Below are positions 1 to 10,050 of a DNA stretch of 64,000 bases, one piece after another; within the stretch, counting starts at the first letter, position 1; each line of letters starts with the position of its first letter. Made by a program: the position numbers and the translations under genes. The DNA lies in assembly GCF_902506375.1 (NCBI RefSeq), contig NZ_LR733284.1, positions 2,096,059-2,160,058 of the forward strand, in the 5' to 3' direction. This DNA comes from Microbacterium sp. 8M. Its GTDB lineage: Bacteria > Actinomycetota > Actinomycetes > Actinomycetales > Microbacteriaceae. The notes beneath the pieces are model-generated. The model saw only the letters and a list, made by a program, of their open reading frames with translations, was not told the DNA's origin and searched no databases.

Positions 1-1083
1 CAGATCCTCGATCCGGCTGTTGGTGCAGGATCCCATGAAGACCGCGTCGACCTTCACCTCCTTGAGGGGCGTTCCCGGCTTCAGGTCCATGTACTCCAGA
101 GCCCGCTCGGCGGCGCTGCGCTCGTTGGGGTCGGCGATGTCGGCCGGATCCGGCACAGCGGACGACAGCGAGCTGCCCTGGCCCGGATTGGTGCCCCAGG
201 TGACGAACGGCTCGAGCTCGTCGGCGTCGATGAACACCTCGGCGTCGAACACCGCGCCCTCGTCGGTGGGGAGGGTCTTCCAGTAGGCGACCGCGTCCTC
301 CCAGTCCTGGCCCTGCGGCGCGTGCGGCTTGCCCTGCACGTACGCGAACGTGGTCTCGTCAGGGGCGACCATGCCCGCGCGGGCGCCCGCCTCGATCGAC
401 ATGTTGCAGATCGTCATGCGGCCCTCCATGGAGAGGGCGCGGATCGCGCTGCCGCGGTACTCGAGCACGTAGCCCTGACCGCCGCCGGTGCCGATCTTGG
501 CGATCACCGCGAGGATGATGTCCTTCGCCGTCACGCCGGGCTTCAGCGTGCCCTCGACGTTGATGGCCATGGTCTTGAACGGCTTCAGCGGCAGCGTCTG
601 GGTGGCCATGACGTGCTCGACCTCGCTCGTGCCGATGCCGAAGGCCATCGCGCCGAACGCGCCGTGGGTGGAGGTGTGCGAATCGCCGCAGACCACCGTG
701 ATGCCGGGCATCGTCAGACCCAGCTGAGGACCGACGACGTGCACGATGCCCTGCTCGGCATCGCCCAGCGAGTGCAGCCGCACGCCGAACTCCTCCGCGT
801 TGCGGCGCAGCGTCTCGATCTGGGTGCGGCTGGTGAGGTCGGCGATCGGCTTGTCGATCGCCAGCGTCGGAGTGTTGTGGTCCTCCGTGGCGATGGTCAG
901 GTCGAGCCGGCGCAGCGGTCGTCCCTCGGCACGCAGGCCGTCGAACGCCTGCGGGCTGGTGACCTCGTGCACGAGGTGCAGGTCGATGTAGATGAGATCG
1001 GGCTCGCCGTTCTCGCCCTTCACCACGAGGTGGTCGTCCCAGACCTTCTCGGCCAGGGTGCGGGGTCGGGATGCGTCGTTCAT
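1..1083 (-). CDS. leuC: 3-isopropylmalate dehydratase large subunit LeuC (3' end cut by window edge)
   Basis: The large subunit of isopropylmalate isomerase converts 2- to 3-isopropylmalate in leucine synthesis, working with LeuD. The first 361 residues are present, starting [20 protein letters not shown]. Aconitase-family motifs are visible: [26 protein letters not shown], and GSCTNSR near residue 351, whose Cys is the first [4Fe-4S] ligand. The other two cluster cysteines and roughly 110-120 C-terminal residues lie outside the window, where leuD is expected next. A Leu-codon leader peptide and hairpin immediately upstream suggest attenuation by leucyl-tRNA supply. Confidence 0.97.
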   Translation of the reverse strand, partial: MNDASRPRTLAEKVWDDHLVVKGENGEPDLIYIDLHLVHEVTSPQAFDGLRAEGRPLRRLDLTIATEDHNTPTLAIDKPIADLTSRTQIETLRRNAEEFGVRLHSLGDAEQGIVHVVGPQLGLTMPGITVVCGDSHTSTHGAFGAMAFGIGTSEVEHVMATQTLPLKPFKTMAINVEGTLKPGVTAKDIILAVIAKIGTGGGQGYVLEYRGSAIRALSMEGRMTICNMSIEAGARAGMVAPDETTFAYVQGKPHAPQGQDWEDAVAYWKTLPTDEGAVFDAEVFIDADELEPFVTWGTNPGQGSSLSSAVPDPADIADPNERSAAERALEYMDLKPGTPLKEVKVDAVFMGSCTNSRIEDL

Positions 1084-1124
1084 GTGCTTCTCCAGAGGGT
1101 CAAGGGTGCGGCCCACGCGAGACA

Positions 1125-1162
1125 CCGCGGCGAGAGAGGCCTAGATCGAGGTCTCGCCGCGG
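1125..1162 (-). promoter_or_regulatory. hairpin of the leuC leader (candidate attenuator)
   Basis: A perfect 11-bp inverted repeat (CCGCGGCGAGA / TCTCGCCGCGG) with a 16-nt loop spans the end of the leader ORF, its stop codon lying in the loop. Its 5' arm (in RNA sense) begins a few nucleotides after the three Leu codons, so a ribosome stalled there would cover that arm. The hairpin ends about 40 nt before the leuC start. The same arrangement precedes leuA. Whether it terminates transcription or blocks translation cannot be read from sequence. Confidence 0.75.
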
Positions 1163-1188
1163 CCGCTAAGGAGAAGCACCGCCTGCAT
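1141..1188 (-). CDS. leuC leader peptide with three consecutive Leu codons
   Basis: A 15-codon ORF, MQAVLLLSGRGETSI, with Leu codons CTT CTC CTT, ends in TAG inside the hairpin region. A TAAACT -10-like box lies 7 nt before the ATG, so the transcript may be leaderless and start at this codon. An in-frame GTG two codons upstream, preceded by GGAGG at good spacing, is an alternative start. Resemblance to the leuA leader (Leu run, then S, then R and an acidic residue, then SRI/TSI) supports a regulatory role rather than chance. Confidence 0.75.
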   Translation of the reverse strand: MQAVLLLSGRGETSI

Positions 1189-1195
1189 GCGCACG

Positions 1196-1201
1196 AGTTT
1201 A
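1196..1201 (-). promoter_or_regulatory. -10 box of the leuC leader transcript
   Basis: TAAACT lies 7 nt upstream of the leader-peptide ATG. At 17-bp spacing the -35 position reads GAAACA, a weak match that falls inside the palindrome at 1210-1236. Confidence 0.5.
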
Positions 1202-1209
1202 CCTCCGGC

Positions 1210-1236
1210 CAGGGTGGGTGTTTCCCACCCACCCTG
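1210..1236. promoter_or_regulatory. operator-like perfect palindrome over the leuC -35 region
   Basis: CAGGGTGGGTG and CACCCACCCTG form a perfect 11-bp inverted repeat with a 5-bp centre, overlapping the predicted -35 position of the leuC leader promoter. The placement suits a repressor or activator site acting in addition to attenuation. In corynebacteria an IclR-type regulator controls leuCD, but no regulator gene is adjacent here, so the binding protein is unknown. Confidence 0.5.
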
Positions 1237-1350
1237 ACGCGCGTGCGGCTCGGATCCCGCAGGCTGCATGACGGCGGATTACCCCCGGCGAGGGCCCTGC
1301 CGGCGCATCGTGGCACGCTGAACGTCCACGATCTGTTCGAGAGGTGCCGC

Positions 1351-2646
1351 ATGTCCGTCGAGACCGTCCGCTTCGCCACCAAGGCGGTGCATGCCGCGCG
1401 GATCCGCCCGTCCGCACCGTCGCGAGCGACGCCGATCTATCTGACCGCCGGGTTCGAGTTCGACGACTTCGATCACGCCGCCGACCACTTCGGCAGCGGA
1501 GACGGATACGGCTACAGCCGCACGGGCAACCCCACCGTTCGAGCCGTGGAACGCCAGCTCGCCGCACTCGAATCCGGTGCCGATGCGCTGCTGGTGGCCA
1601 GCGGGCAGGCCGCGGTGGCGACAGCGCTGCTCACCGTGGCCGGCGCGGGCGACCACATCGTCGCCTCCGAGCACATCTACGAAGGCAGCCGCGGACTCCT
1701 GCTCGACAACCTCGCACGCCTCGGGATCGAGACCACGTTCGTCGACGACATCGCGGATCCCGAGGCGTGGAGATCCGCGATCCGCCCCTCCACGAGGGCG
1801 CTTTTCGCGGAATCGATCGCCAACGCCCGCAACGACGTCCTCGACGTGTCGGCGGTCGCCGCGGTGGCGGATGCGGCGGCGATCCCGCTCATCGTCGACA
1901 ACACACTGGCGACGCCGTTCCTGCTCCGCCCGCTCGAGCACGGCGCGTCGATCGTCGTGCATTCCGCGTCGAAGTTCCTCGCAGGTCACGGGTCGGTGCT
2001 CGGCGGCGTCATCGTCGACGACGGACGCTTCGACGCCGCCAGAACCGGACACAACGCGCCGCACCTCGTGCTGCCCGGTCGCGGCGGCACCGCCGCCGTC
2101 GCCGCACGGCACGGCGGGCTCGCGAGGATCGCGTACGCGAGGGAGTCCATCGCTCCGCGGTTCGGTGCCTCGCCCTCACCGCTGAACGCGTTCCTGATCG
2201 GCCAGGGTGCGGAGACGCTGGGGCTGCGCGTGGAGCGGCAGTCCCGCAACGCGCTCGCCGTCGCGCGCTGGCTCGCCGAGCACGACGCGGTGGAGAGCGT
2301 GGACTACGCCGGCCTGCCGTCGCACCCGGATCACGACACCGGGGTGCGCTACCTGCGCGGCGGCTTCGGCTCGATCTTCACCGTCACGCTGCGCGGAGGG
2401 CTCGCGGCCGCCAAAGCGTTCGTGGAGGGGGTGCGGGTTTTCACGCACATGACCCACATCGGTGACGTGCGCTCTCTCGTGCTGCATCCCGGATCCACGA
2501 GTCACGTGCTGCGCACGGCCGAGGAGCGCGAGCGCCTCGGCATCCGTCCCGGCACGGTGCGCCTGTCGATCGGCATCGAGGACGTGGATGACCTCATCGA
2601 GGATCTCGCCCAGGTCCTCGCGCCCGTGCGGGAGGCCGTCCGATGA
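1351..2646 (+). CDS. PLP-dependent O-acetylhomoserine sulfhydrylase / cystathionine gamma-synthase family enzyme
   Basis: This 431-aa Cys/Met-metabolism PLP enzyme resembles MetY and MetB. The internal aldimine lysine is about K208 in [12 protein letters not shown], and SRTGNPT and the C-terminal HPGSTSH segment are typical of the family. ATG at 1351, preceded by GAGAGGTG, is the start; longer upstream reading is a shadow of leuC. Its stop overlaps the flavin monooxygenase start (ATGA), so the two are translationally coupled. That pairing suggests sulfide freed from an organosulfur compound is fixed into homocysteine. The acyl-homoserine substrate (acetyl or succinyl) cannot be decided from sequence. 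Confidence 0.85.
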   Translation: MSVETVRFATKAVHAARIRPSAPSRATPIYLTAGFEFDDFDHAADHFGSGDGYGYSRTGNPTVRAVERQLAALESGADALLVASGQAAVATALLTVAGAGDHIVASEHIYEGSRGLLLDNLARLGIETTFVDDIADPEAWRSAIRPSTRALFAESIANARNDVLDVSAVAAVADAAAIPLIVDNTLATPFLLRPLEHGASIVVHSASKFLAGHGSVLGGVIVDDGRFDAARTGHNAPHLVLPGRGGTAAVAARHGGLARIAYARESIAPRFGASPSPLNAFLIGQGAETLGLRVERQSRNALAVARWLAEHDAVESVDYAGLPSHPDHDTGVRYLRGGFGSIFTVTLRGGLAAAKAFVEGVRVFTHMTHIGDVRSLVLHPGSTSHVLRTAEERERLGIRPGTVRLSIGIEDVDDLIEDLAQVLAPVREAVR

Positions 2647-3956
2647 GCAGGCAGCAGCACTTCGGCTGGTTCCTCGCGCGCGGCTTCGGGCCGCAGGGCT
2701 GGGGTTATCCGTCCTTGGATTGGGACTACGACTGGACACGGCCGGAGATCTATCAGGAGGCCGCCCGCACCCTCGAGCAGGCCGGGTTCGACCTGGTCAT
2801 CATCGAGGACGCGCCGTCGCTCGGCTCGGCGGACACCATCGATCTGCGGGTGCGTCACGCCTTCGGAGGACCCAAGCACGATCCGCTCCTGCTCGCCCCG
2901 TATCTGTTCCAGGCGACGAGGCACCTCGGCGTGGTGCCGACCGTCAATCCAGCGGCGTACCTTCCGTACACCGCGGCACGCCAATTCGCCACGCTGCAGC
3001 ACCTGAGCGGCCACCGGCTCGGCCTCAACGTCGTGACGGATACGGGCAGCGCGCGCCACTTCTCCGACGCGGCGCAGCTCGGACACGACGAGGCGTACGA
3101 CCGGGCGGAGGAATGGCTCGACGGGATCCGTTCGCTCTGGAACAGCTGGGAGCCGGACGCGCTCGTCGCCGACCGCAGCACCGGGGTGTACGCCGACGGC
3201 TCGCGGATGAACCCGATCCGCCACCGCGGCGAGTACTACGCCTTCGACGGCCCGCTGAACGCGCTCCCGTTCCCGAACGGCGAGCCGGCGATCGTGTCCC
3301 CCGGAGGCTCCGGGCGCGGCCTCGGCTTCGCCGGTGCGAATTCGGACGTGCAGCTCGCTCTCGCGCCGTTGCACGAGGCATCCGTGCGCGCGTATCGCGC
3401 GAAGATCCACGATGCCGCCGTCGCGGCCGGCCGCCGTCCGTCCGACATCAAGGTCCTCTTCGCGATCCAGCCGGTGATCACCTCCTCGGCCGAGGAGGCG
3501 GACCGCATCGTCGCCGCCTCGGCGCACCCCGATGAGGCGGCGCTGGTGCAGATCGCGCGCAAGCAGTCCAGCGACTTGGAGACCGACCTCACTTCCCTCG
3601 ATCTCGACCAGCCGATCGACCTGTCGGTCTTCGGCCCGCACGTCTCGCGCGGGAGCATCCAGCGCCTGATCGGCGACCGCGGCGAGGACGCGCCGCTGCG
3701 CGCTCACCTCAGCGCCCTCGCGCGCGCCGGCCGCATCTCGGATCGCTCCGGCTTCGTCGGCACCGCGGAGGAGTTCGCGGATCTCGTCGAGGAGCTCGGC
3801 GACTGGGGCAACGACGGGGTGCTGCTGTGGGGCGACTTCCACCCGGTGACCCTGCACCGCACTCTGGACGAACTGGTGCCGGTGCTGCGTCGACGCGGAA
3901 TCCTGCGCCGTGAGTACGCCGACGGGGGGCTCCAGGCCAACCTGCACGCCTTCTGA
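2643..3956 (+). CDS. LLM-class FMN-dependent monooxygenase (NtaA/SnaA/DszA family)
   Basis: This 437-aa luciferase-like monooxygenase has the N-terminal WGYP... segment, the HLSGHRLGLNVVTD motif typical of the NtaA/SnaA/DszA branch, and the C-terminal EFADLVEELG...GDFHP region. Such enzymes oxidise organosulfur or chelator substrates using FMNH2 from a separate reductase, and no reductase gene is nearby. The 4-bp overlap with the upstream PLP sulfhydrylase suggests a joint role in sulfur acquisition (inference). A hairpin terminator follows 6 nt after the stop. Confidence 0.85.
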   Translation: MSRQQHFGWFLARGFGPQGWGYPSLDWDYDWTRPEIYQEAARTLEQAGFDLVIIEDAPSLGSADTIDLRVRHAFGGPKHDPLLLAPYLFQATRHLGVVPTVNPAAYLPYTAARQFATLQHLSGHRLGLNVVTDTGSARHFSDAAQLGHDEAYDRAEEWLDGIRSLWNSWEPDALVADRSTGVYADGSRMNPIRHRGEYYAFDGPLNALPFPNGEPAIVSPGGSGRGLGFAGANSDVQLALAPLHEASVRAYRAKIHDAAVAAGRRPSDIKVLFAIQPVITSSAEEADRIVAASAHPDEAALVQIARKQSSDLETDLTSLDLDQPIDLSVFGPHVSRGSIQRLIGDRGEDAPLRAHLSALARAGRISDRSGFVGTAEEFADLVEELGDWGNDGVLLWGDFHPVTLHRTLDELVPVLRRRGILRREYADGGLQANLHAF

Positions 3957-3962
3957 GCGCCG

Positions 3963-3995
3963 GCTCTCCGCGCGTCCTGCGGACGCGCGGAGAGC
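3963..3995. terminator. bidirectional terminator between the monooxygenase and terC
   Basis: A perfect 15-bp stem (GCTCTCCGCGCGTCC / GGACGCGCGGAGAGC) with a 3-nt loop lies between two convergent genes 44 nt apart. There is no U tract, which is common in high-GC Actinobacteria. Confidence 0.85.
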
Positions 3996-4000
3996 ACGCA

Positions 4001-5008
4001 TCACTCGGAGGCCACCGCCTGCCGCTCCTGACGCCTCTCGCGGCCCGAGGCGATGAGGCTCGCCCCGGTCGCGCCGAGCATCGCGACCACGATCACGGTG
4101 AGCGAGAGCCAGATCGGCACGTCGGGGGCCCACTCGATGGGCTTGCCGCCGTTGATGAACGGAACCGTGTTCTCGTGCATCGCGTGCAGCACGAGCTTGA
4201 CGCCGATGAAGCCGAGGATCACGGCGATGCCGTAGTGCAGGTAGCGCAGCCGGTCGAGCAGGTTGCCCAGCAGGAAGTACAGCTGGCGCAGGCCCATCAG
4301 CGCGAAGATGTTCGCGGTGAACACGAGGAAGCTGTTCTGCGTGATGCTGAAGATCGCCGGGATCGAGTCGATCGCGAACATCAGATCCGTGACGCCGATC
4401 GTGACGAACACGATGATCATCGGCGTCCAGACACGCTTGCCGTCGACCAGCGTGCGCAGCTTCGGACCGTCGAACGTGTCGCTGACCGGCACGATGCGAC
4501 GCACCAGGCGCACGGCGAAGCTCTCCTTGGCGGCGGTCTCGTCCTCCTGCTCCTTCTCCGGCATCGCCTGACGGATGGCCGTCCAGATGAGGAACGCGCC
4601 GAAGAGGTAGAACACCGGTGCGAAGTTCTCGATGATCGTGACGCCGAGCAGGATGAAGATGCCGCGCAGCACCAGGGCGATGATGATGCCCACCATCAGC
4701 ACCTCCTGCTGCAGCTTCCGGGGCACCGAGAACTGGGCCATGATCAGCACGAACACGAAGAGGTTGTCGATCGAGAGGCTGTACTCGAGCGCCCACCCGG
4801 TGAGGAACTCCCCCGCGTGCTGCCCGCCGGCGACCGCGAGCAGGAGCCCGGCGAACCCGAGAGCGAGCGCGACGTAGAACACCACCCAGAGGGTGGACTC
4901 CTTCGTGGAGGGGATGTGCGGGCGCCAGCGCACGATCAGCAGGTCGCCGATCAGGATCAGCAGCAGGACGGCGAGCGAGACGGCTTCGAACCAGACGGGA
5001 ACGTCCAC
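4001..5008 (-). CDS. TerC-family integral membrane metal exporter
   Basis: A TerC/Alx-type membrane protein of about 335 aa and nine or so hydrophobic segments. It carries the family's acidic signatures EYSLSIDNLFVFVLI and VTDLMFAIDSIPAIFSIT, whose aspartates are thought to bind metal. Members such as Alx and MeeF/MeeY export manganese or help metalate exoenzymes. GTG at 5008 is preferred because GAAAGG lies 5 nt upstream; an in-frame TTG nine codons earlier lacks a site. The upstream leader looks like a yybP-ykoY riboswitch, which supports a Mn-responsive role. Confidence 0.9.
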   Translation of the reverse strand: MDVPVWFEAVSLAVLLLILIGDLLIVRWRPHIPSTKESTLWVVFYVALALGFAGLLLAVAGGQHAGEFLTGWALEYSLSIDNLFVFVLIMAQFSVPRKLQQEVLMVGIIIALVLRGIFILLGVTIIENFAPVFYLFGAFLIWTAIRQAMPEKEQEDETAAKESFAVRLVRRIVPVSDTFDGPKLRTLVDGKRVWTPMIIVFVTIGVTDLMFAIDSIPAIFSITQNSFLVFTANIFALMGLRQLYFLLGNLLDRLRYLHYGIAVILGFIGVKLVLHAMHENTVPFINGGKPIEWAPDVPIWLSLTVIVVAMLGATGASLIASGRERRQERQAVASE

Positions 5009-5032
5009 GGGTGCCTTTCGGAAGGGGTCGGT

Positions 5033-5137
5033 CAACGGCCGAAAGTCTCTTCCCCGCCGATGGCGGTCACGCGCCCGGAGGCCCTCCGGCGGGCCTCGTG
5101 ATGACGATCGCGTGAAGTCGGAATACTCCCCTTCGCA
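5033..5137 (-). ncRNA. yybP-ykoY (Mn2+) riboswitch upstream of terC
   Basis: Reading the minus strand, the leader holds AAGGGGAGTATTCC, then CGATCGTCATCACGAGGCC, a GC-rich helix, and GGGGAAGAGACTTTCGGCC just before terC. The GGGGAGTA element and the GTCATC segment are characteristic of the yybP-ykoY family, and terC-type genes are among its commonest targets. Known members bind Mn2+ and switch expression on. A covariance-model search was not possible here; boundaries are approximate. Confidence 0.75.
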
Positions 5138-5143
5138 CGAGAG

Positions 5144-5149
5144 AGTCTA
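5144..5149 (-). promoter_or_regulatory. -10 box for the terC leader
   Basis: TAGACT lies 7-12 nt before the GCGAAGGGGAGTA start of the riboswitch, consistent with transcription beginning at the 5' edge of the aptamer. No good -35 match was seen. Confidence 0.5.
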
Positions 5150-5208
5150 CCGGATCCGGGTCGGGGGCTCGTGCTGCCTGCCGGTTGGGATGCGGGTGGA
5201 TTGGACCG

Positions 5209-5237
5209 CCGTGCGCGGAGCGTGCGGCCGCGCACGG
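5209..5237. promoter_or_regulatory. inverted repeat in the terC upstream gap
   Basis: CCGTGCGCGG and CCGCGCACGG form a perfect 10-bp inverted repeat with a 9-nt centre, in the otherwise gene-poor 5150-5300 stretch. It could be an operator or a weak terminator; nothing else was recognised there. Confidence 0.3.
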
Positions 5238-5301
5238 ACCACACTTCCGGAGAGGATCGATCTCCTCCCGTCGACGGGCACGGTGTCCCGCCCCGGTGGC
5301 G

Positions 5302-5541
5302 ATGACGGAGGACGGGCTGACGGTGCTGCCGGTGGCGGTCGTCGAACGGCGGATCTGCGAGGCCGGATCCGTACCCGTGACGCTCGATTCGTGCGGGTGG
5401 CGGATCACGCGGCACAGGACGGAGGGGTTTGTGCTGCACGATCGAGGTGGTGGGCAGACCGTGCTGCACCCGCGGCTCCCGCTCCGCTACGCCTGGGGTG
5501 ACGTCGATCCGCCGCTGAAACGGTTCCGCCCCGCCGCCTGA
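5302..5541 (+). CDS. hypothetical small protein, 79 aa
   Basis: The ORF starts at ATG 5302 (MTEDGLTVLPVAVVERRIC...) and ends LKRFRPAA. No family was recognised and no membrane segment or signal peptide is evident. No convincing ribosome-binding site precedes the ATG. In its favour, its stop codon lies in the arm of a strong hairpin shared with the convergent uppS, the same layout seen at two real gene pairs in this window. It otherwise fills a gap between the terC leader and uppS. Its reality remains uncertain. Confidence 0.4.
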   Translation: MTEDGLTVLPVAVVERRICEAGSVPVTLDSCGWRITRHRTEGFVLHDRGGGQTVLHPRLPLRYAWGDVDPPLKRFRPAA

Positions 5542-5568
5542 ACGCGCCTCGTGGAGGCGACGTCAGGC
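5536..5568. terminator. bidirectional terminator downstream of uppS
   Basis: GCCTGA-acg-CGCCTC-gtg-GAGGCG-acg-TCAGGC folds as two 6-bp stems separated by a symmetric 3x3 internal loop. The left arm contains the TGA of the small plus-strand ORF, and the right arm lies 8 nt beyond the uppS stop. Confidence 0.7.
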
Positions 5569-5576
5569 AGCCCGAC

Positions 5577-6386
5577 TCAGGCTTCGTCGAGCGCGTCAGG
5601 CGTGTCCACGGCCCCGCCGAAGCGGCGGTCGCGGGACAGGTAGATCCCGATCGCGCGCCACAGCTCCTCGCGGGAGAAGTCCGGCCACAACGTGTCCAGG
5701 AACACCATCTCCGCATAGGCCGACTGCCAGAGCAGGAAGTTCGAGGTGCGCTGCTCCCCCGAGCTGCGCAGGAACAGATCCACGTCGGGCATGTCCGGGA
5801 TGTACAGGTGGCGACGGATCGTCTTCTCCGTGATCGCTCCCGGGCGCGTACGTCCGGCCTTCACGTCCTCGGCGATCGCGCGCATCGCGTCGACGAGCTC
5901 GACCCGGCCGCCGTAGTTGATGCACATGGTCAGGGTGAGCGTGTCGTTGCCGCGCGTCAGCTGCTCGGCATACTGCAGCTCCTTGATGACGGATCCCCAC
6001 AGCCGGGGTTTGCGCCCGGCCCAGCGGATCCGCACGCCCCACTCGTTGAGCTGATCGCGGCGGCGGTGCAGCACGTCGCGGTTGTACCCCATGAGGAAAC
6101 GCACCTCCTCGGGGGAGCGCGCCCAGTTCTCGGTGGAGAACGCGTAGACGCTGAGATGCTTGACGCCCGCCTGGATGGCGCCGGCGACGACGTCGAGCAG
6201 CACCTCCTCGCCCGCCTTGTGCCCTTCGATGCGGTTCAGCCCGCGGCGGTTGGCCCAGCGCCCGTTGCCGTCCATGACGATGGCGACGTGGTTCGGCACC
6301 GCGGGGAACGCCGGCGGCTGCGCTCCGGTCCAGTCGAGCGGGCGGTAGGGCACCGCGTCCTTGTGGGTGTACGGCTTGGGGCTCAA
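5577..6386 (-). CDS. uppS: polyprenyl diphosphate synthase (cis-isoprenyl transferase)
   Basis: This cis-prenyltransferase makes the long-chain polyprenyl diphosphate that becomes the lipid carrier for peptidoglycan and other wall polymers. [14 protein letters not shown] (diphosphate and Mg binding), YAFSTENW, and the C-terminal [15 protein letters not shown] signature are intact. The likely start is TTG 6386, whose TTGA overlaps the recO stop and which has GGAAGG 6 nt upstream, giving 269 aa. A longer reading into recO lacks such a site. In Actinobacteria the product may be decaprenyl rather than undecaprenyl diphosphate. Confidence 0.95.
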   Translation of the reverse strand: MSPKPYTHKDAVPYRPLDWTGAQPPAFPAVPNHVAIVMDGNGRWANRRGLNRIEGHKAGEEVLLDVVAGAIQAGVKHLSVYAFSTENWARSPEEVRFLMGYNRDVLHRRRDQLNEWGVRIRWAGRKPRLWGSVIKELQYAEQLTRGNDTLTLTMCINYGGRVELVDAMRAIAEDVKAGRTRPGAITEKTIRRHLYIPDMPDVDLFLRSSGEQRTSNFLLWQSAYAEMVFLDTLWPDFSREELWRAIGIYLSRDRRFGGAVDTPDALDEA

Positions 6387-7111
6387 CGGTTTCCTTCCAC
6401 GAGCGAGAGCGAGCGGATCCCCCGCTCGAGATGCCACTGGGCGTAGGCGGCGATGACACCGGACGCCGCGGCGGCGTCGCGGTCCGGGGCCGAATCGACG
6501 CGCTCCCAGTCCCCCGCGAGGAGGGCGCGGAGCACCTCGAACGCGGACGCGGGCAGGCGCGGGCTGCCGACCGGGGCGCAGTCGTCGCAGACGATGCCGC
6601 CCATCTGCGCGACGAAGACGGTGTGCGCGCCGGGCTTCGCACAGCGGGCGCAGTCCGTGAACGACGGCGCCCAGCCGGAGAGGGCCATCACGCGCAGTAG
6701 GTACGAGTCGAGGATGCTGCGGGCCGCGTGCTCGCCCCGGGCCAGCGCCCGCAGCCCGCCGACGAGCAGCAGGTACTGCTCGGGCGTGGCCTCGGCGTCG
6801 TTGAGCCGGTCCGCCGTCTCCACCATCGCGTTGGCGGCCGTGTAGCGGTCGTAGTGCAGCGCGATGTCGGCGCCGTAGGAGCCCAGCGACTCCGCCTGCT
6901 GCACGATGTCGAGCGAACGCCCCTGGTACAGCTGCACGTCGGCCACCATGAACGGCTCGAGGCGCGAGCCGAACTTCGACGAGGTGCGGCGCACCCCCTT
7001 CGCCACCGCCCGGATCTTGCCGTGCGTGCGCGACAGCATCGTCACGATCCGGTCCGCCTCGCCGAGCTTGTGGGTGCGCAGGATCACCGCTTCGTCTCGG
7101 TAGGTGGGCAT
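6383..7111 (-). CDS. recO: DNA repair protein RecO
   Basis: This 242-aa RecO works with RecR to load RecA on SSB-coated DNA. The N-terminal OB-fold begins [21 protein letters not shown]. The helical C-terminal domain carries a zinc site: CARC at about 155 and CDDC about 20 residues later. It is translationally coupled to uppS (TTGA overlap), the usual actinobacterial recO-uppS pair. GATGAT lies 6 nt before the ATG, so the message may be leaderless. The 35-bp gap to the divergent TRIC gene must hold both promoters. Confidence 0.95.
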   Translation of the reverse strand: MPTYRDEAVILRTHKLGEADRIVTMLSRTHGKIRAVAKGVRRTSSKFGSRLEPFMVADVQLYQGRSLDIVQQAESLGSYGADIALHYDRYTAANAMVETADRLNDAEATPEQYLLLVGGLRALARGEHAARSILDSYLLRVMALSGWAPSFTDCARCAKPGAHTVFVAQMGGIVCDDCAPVGSPRLPASAFEVLRALLAGDWERVDSAPDRDAAAASGVIAAYAQWHLERGIRSLSLVEGNR

Positions 7112-7146
7112 TCCTCGATCATCCCACTCCCGGGGACAATGGAGCT

Positions 7147-7845
7147 GTGACCGAACCGACCTTCACCATCCCGTTGTGGGCCGATCTGCTGGGCGTGGGC
7201 CTGGGCGGCGTGCAGGGCGCCATGTTCGCGAGCGGCTTCCAGGGACAGCGCCGCCTCGACTGGCTGGGCGTCGCGATCATCGGGATCATGATCGGGATGG
7301 GCGGCGGTCTCATCCGCGACATCCTGCTCGGCCTGTCCCCCGCCTCGCTGCAGAGCAACTGGTACCTGCTGACGGCCACGGGAGCCGCCCTGCTGGGCAT
7401 GCTGCTCGCGGGGCTGTTCAACCGCCTGAACAAGGTGATCGTGTTCCTCGACGCCGTCGTGATCGGCATGTTCGGCGCGTTCGGCACGAGCAAGGCCATC
7501 GGCTTCGGCGTGCCGCCGGTGCCCGCGGTGTTCATCGGCGTCTGCGCCGCGGTCGGCGGCGGCGTGCTGCGCGACATGCTCATGGGCCTGCCGACCGCGA
7601 TCATGCATGTCGGATCCCTCTACGCCGTCGCTGCCGGCGCCGGCTGCACCTTCATCGCCGCCGCGCACGCGTTCGGCATGTCGATCACGCTCGCGGCCAT
7701 CATCGGCATCGTGCTCACCACGATCATCCGCGTGCTCGCCGTCATGTTCGACGTGTCCCTGCCCGAGCAGCGCCGGCTCTACCGCCGCAAGGTGGCCGCC
7801 GAGACCGGGATCGTCCCGATCATCAAGCCTCAGCCGCGCCCCTGA
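7147..7845 (+). CDS. TRIC / UPF0126 family cation channel protein
   Basis: This 232-aa membrane protein has about seven hydrophobic helices and the two Gly-rich family repeats [11 protein letters not shown] and [11 protein letters not shown] at about residues 57 and 139. Bacterial TRIC homologues form trimeric monovalent cation channels. The GTG start has GACAAT 6 nt upstream (possible leaderless transcription) as well as a nearby GGAG. The gene is divergent from recO and ends before a shared terminator with leuA. Its physiological role here is unknown. Confidence 0.85.
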   Translation: MTEPTFTIPLWADLLGVGLGGVQGAMFASGFQGQRRLDWLGVAIIGIMIGMGGGLIRDILLGLSPASLQSNWYLLTATGAALLGMLLAGLFNRLNKVIVFLDAVVIGMFGAFGTSKAIGFGVPPVPAVFIGVCAAVGGGVLRDMLMGLPTAIMHVGSLYAVAAGAGCTFIAAAHAFGMSITLAAIIGIVLTTIIRVLAVMFDVSLPEQRRLYRRKVAAETGIVPIIKPQPRP

Positions 7846-7901
7846 AGGACGCCGTCCGCTGCGTGGCGCGTCTTCCCGTGCGCCAAGCGCCCGGACAGAC
7901 A

Positions 7902-7949
7902 CGACTGCTCCCCGAGCGCAGCGGTTCGGCCGGCGTCGGGGAGCAGTCG
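7902..7949. terminator. bidirectional terminator between the TRIC gene and leuA
   Basis: A perfect 14-bp inverted repeat (CGACTGCTCCCCGA / TCGGGGAGCAGTCG) with a 20-nt loop lies in the 182-bp gap between the convergent genes. No other element was seen in that gap. Confidence 0.8.
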
Positions 7950-8027
7950 CGGTCATGCGGACGGATGCGCCGCAGACGGGGGCTCCGCGCACAGGGTGGT
8001 GGCGCGGAGACGTTCAGGGGCGGGCGC

Positions 8028-9851
<1,824 letters not shown>

Positions 9852-9873
<22 letters not shown>

Positions 9874-9905
9874 CAGCTAAGAAGGAGCAGACCGCCTGCG
9901 CGCAT
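9852..9905 (-). CDS. leuA leader peptide with four consecutive Leu codons
   Basis: A 17-codon ORF, MRAGGLLLLSCRDESRI, with Leu codons CTG CTC CTT CTT, then TGA. TAGCAT at 9912-9917 is 6 nt before its ATG, consistent with a leaderless message. The Leu run, the hairpin overlapping the end of the ORF, and the location about 70 nt before leuA fit a ribosome-mediated attenuator. Confidence 0.85.
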
Positions 9906-9911
9906 GCGGCC

Positions 9912-9917
9912 ATGCTA
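9912..9917 (-). promoter_or_regulatory. -10 box of the leuA leader transcript
   Basis: TAGCAT ends 6 nt before the leader ATG. The divergent thrC coding start is 134 bp away, so both promoters share this interval. Confidence 0.5.
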
Positions 9918-10050
9918 GCACGACGTCACGACCGGTCCGCGGATGCGTCATCCGGCCCAGGGGGCGCAGCAGAACCTGCGAGAATCGAGGGACGCGGATC
10001 CGCACGTCATCGAACCAGGATCCGAGACGCCGACCTTCGAGGAGCAGTCC

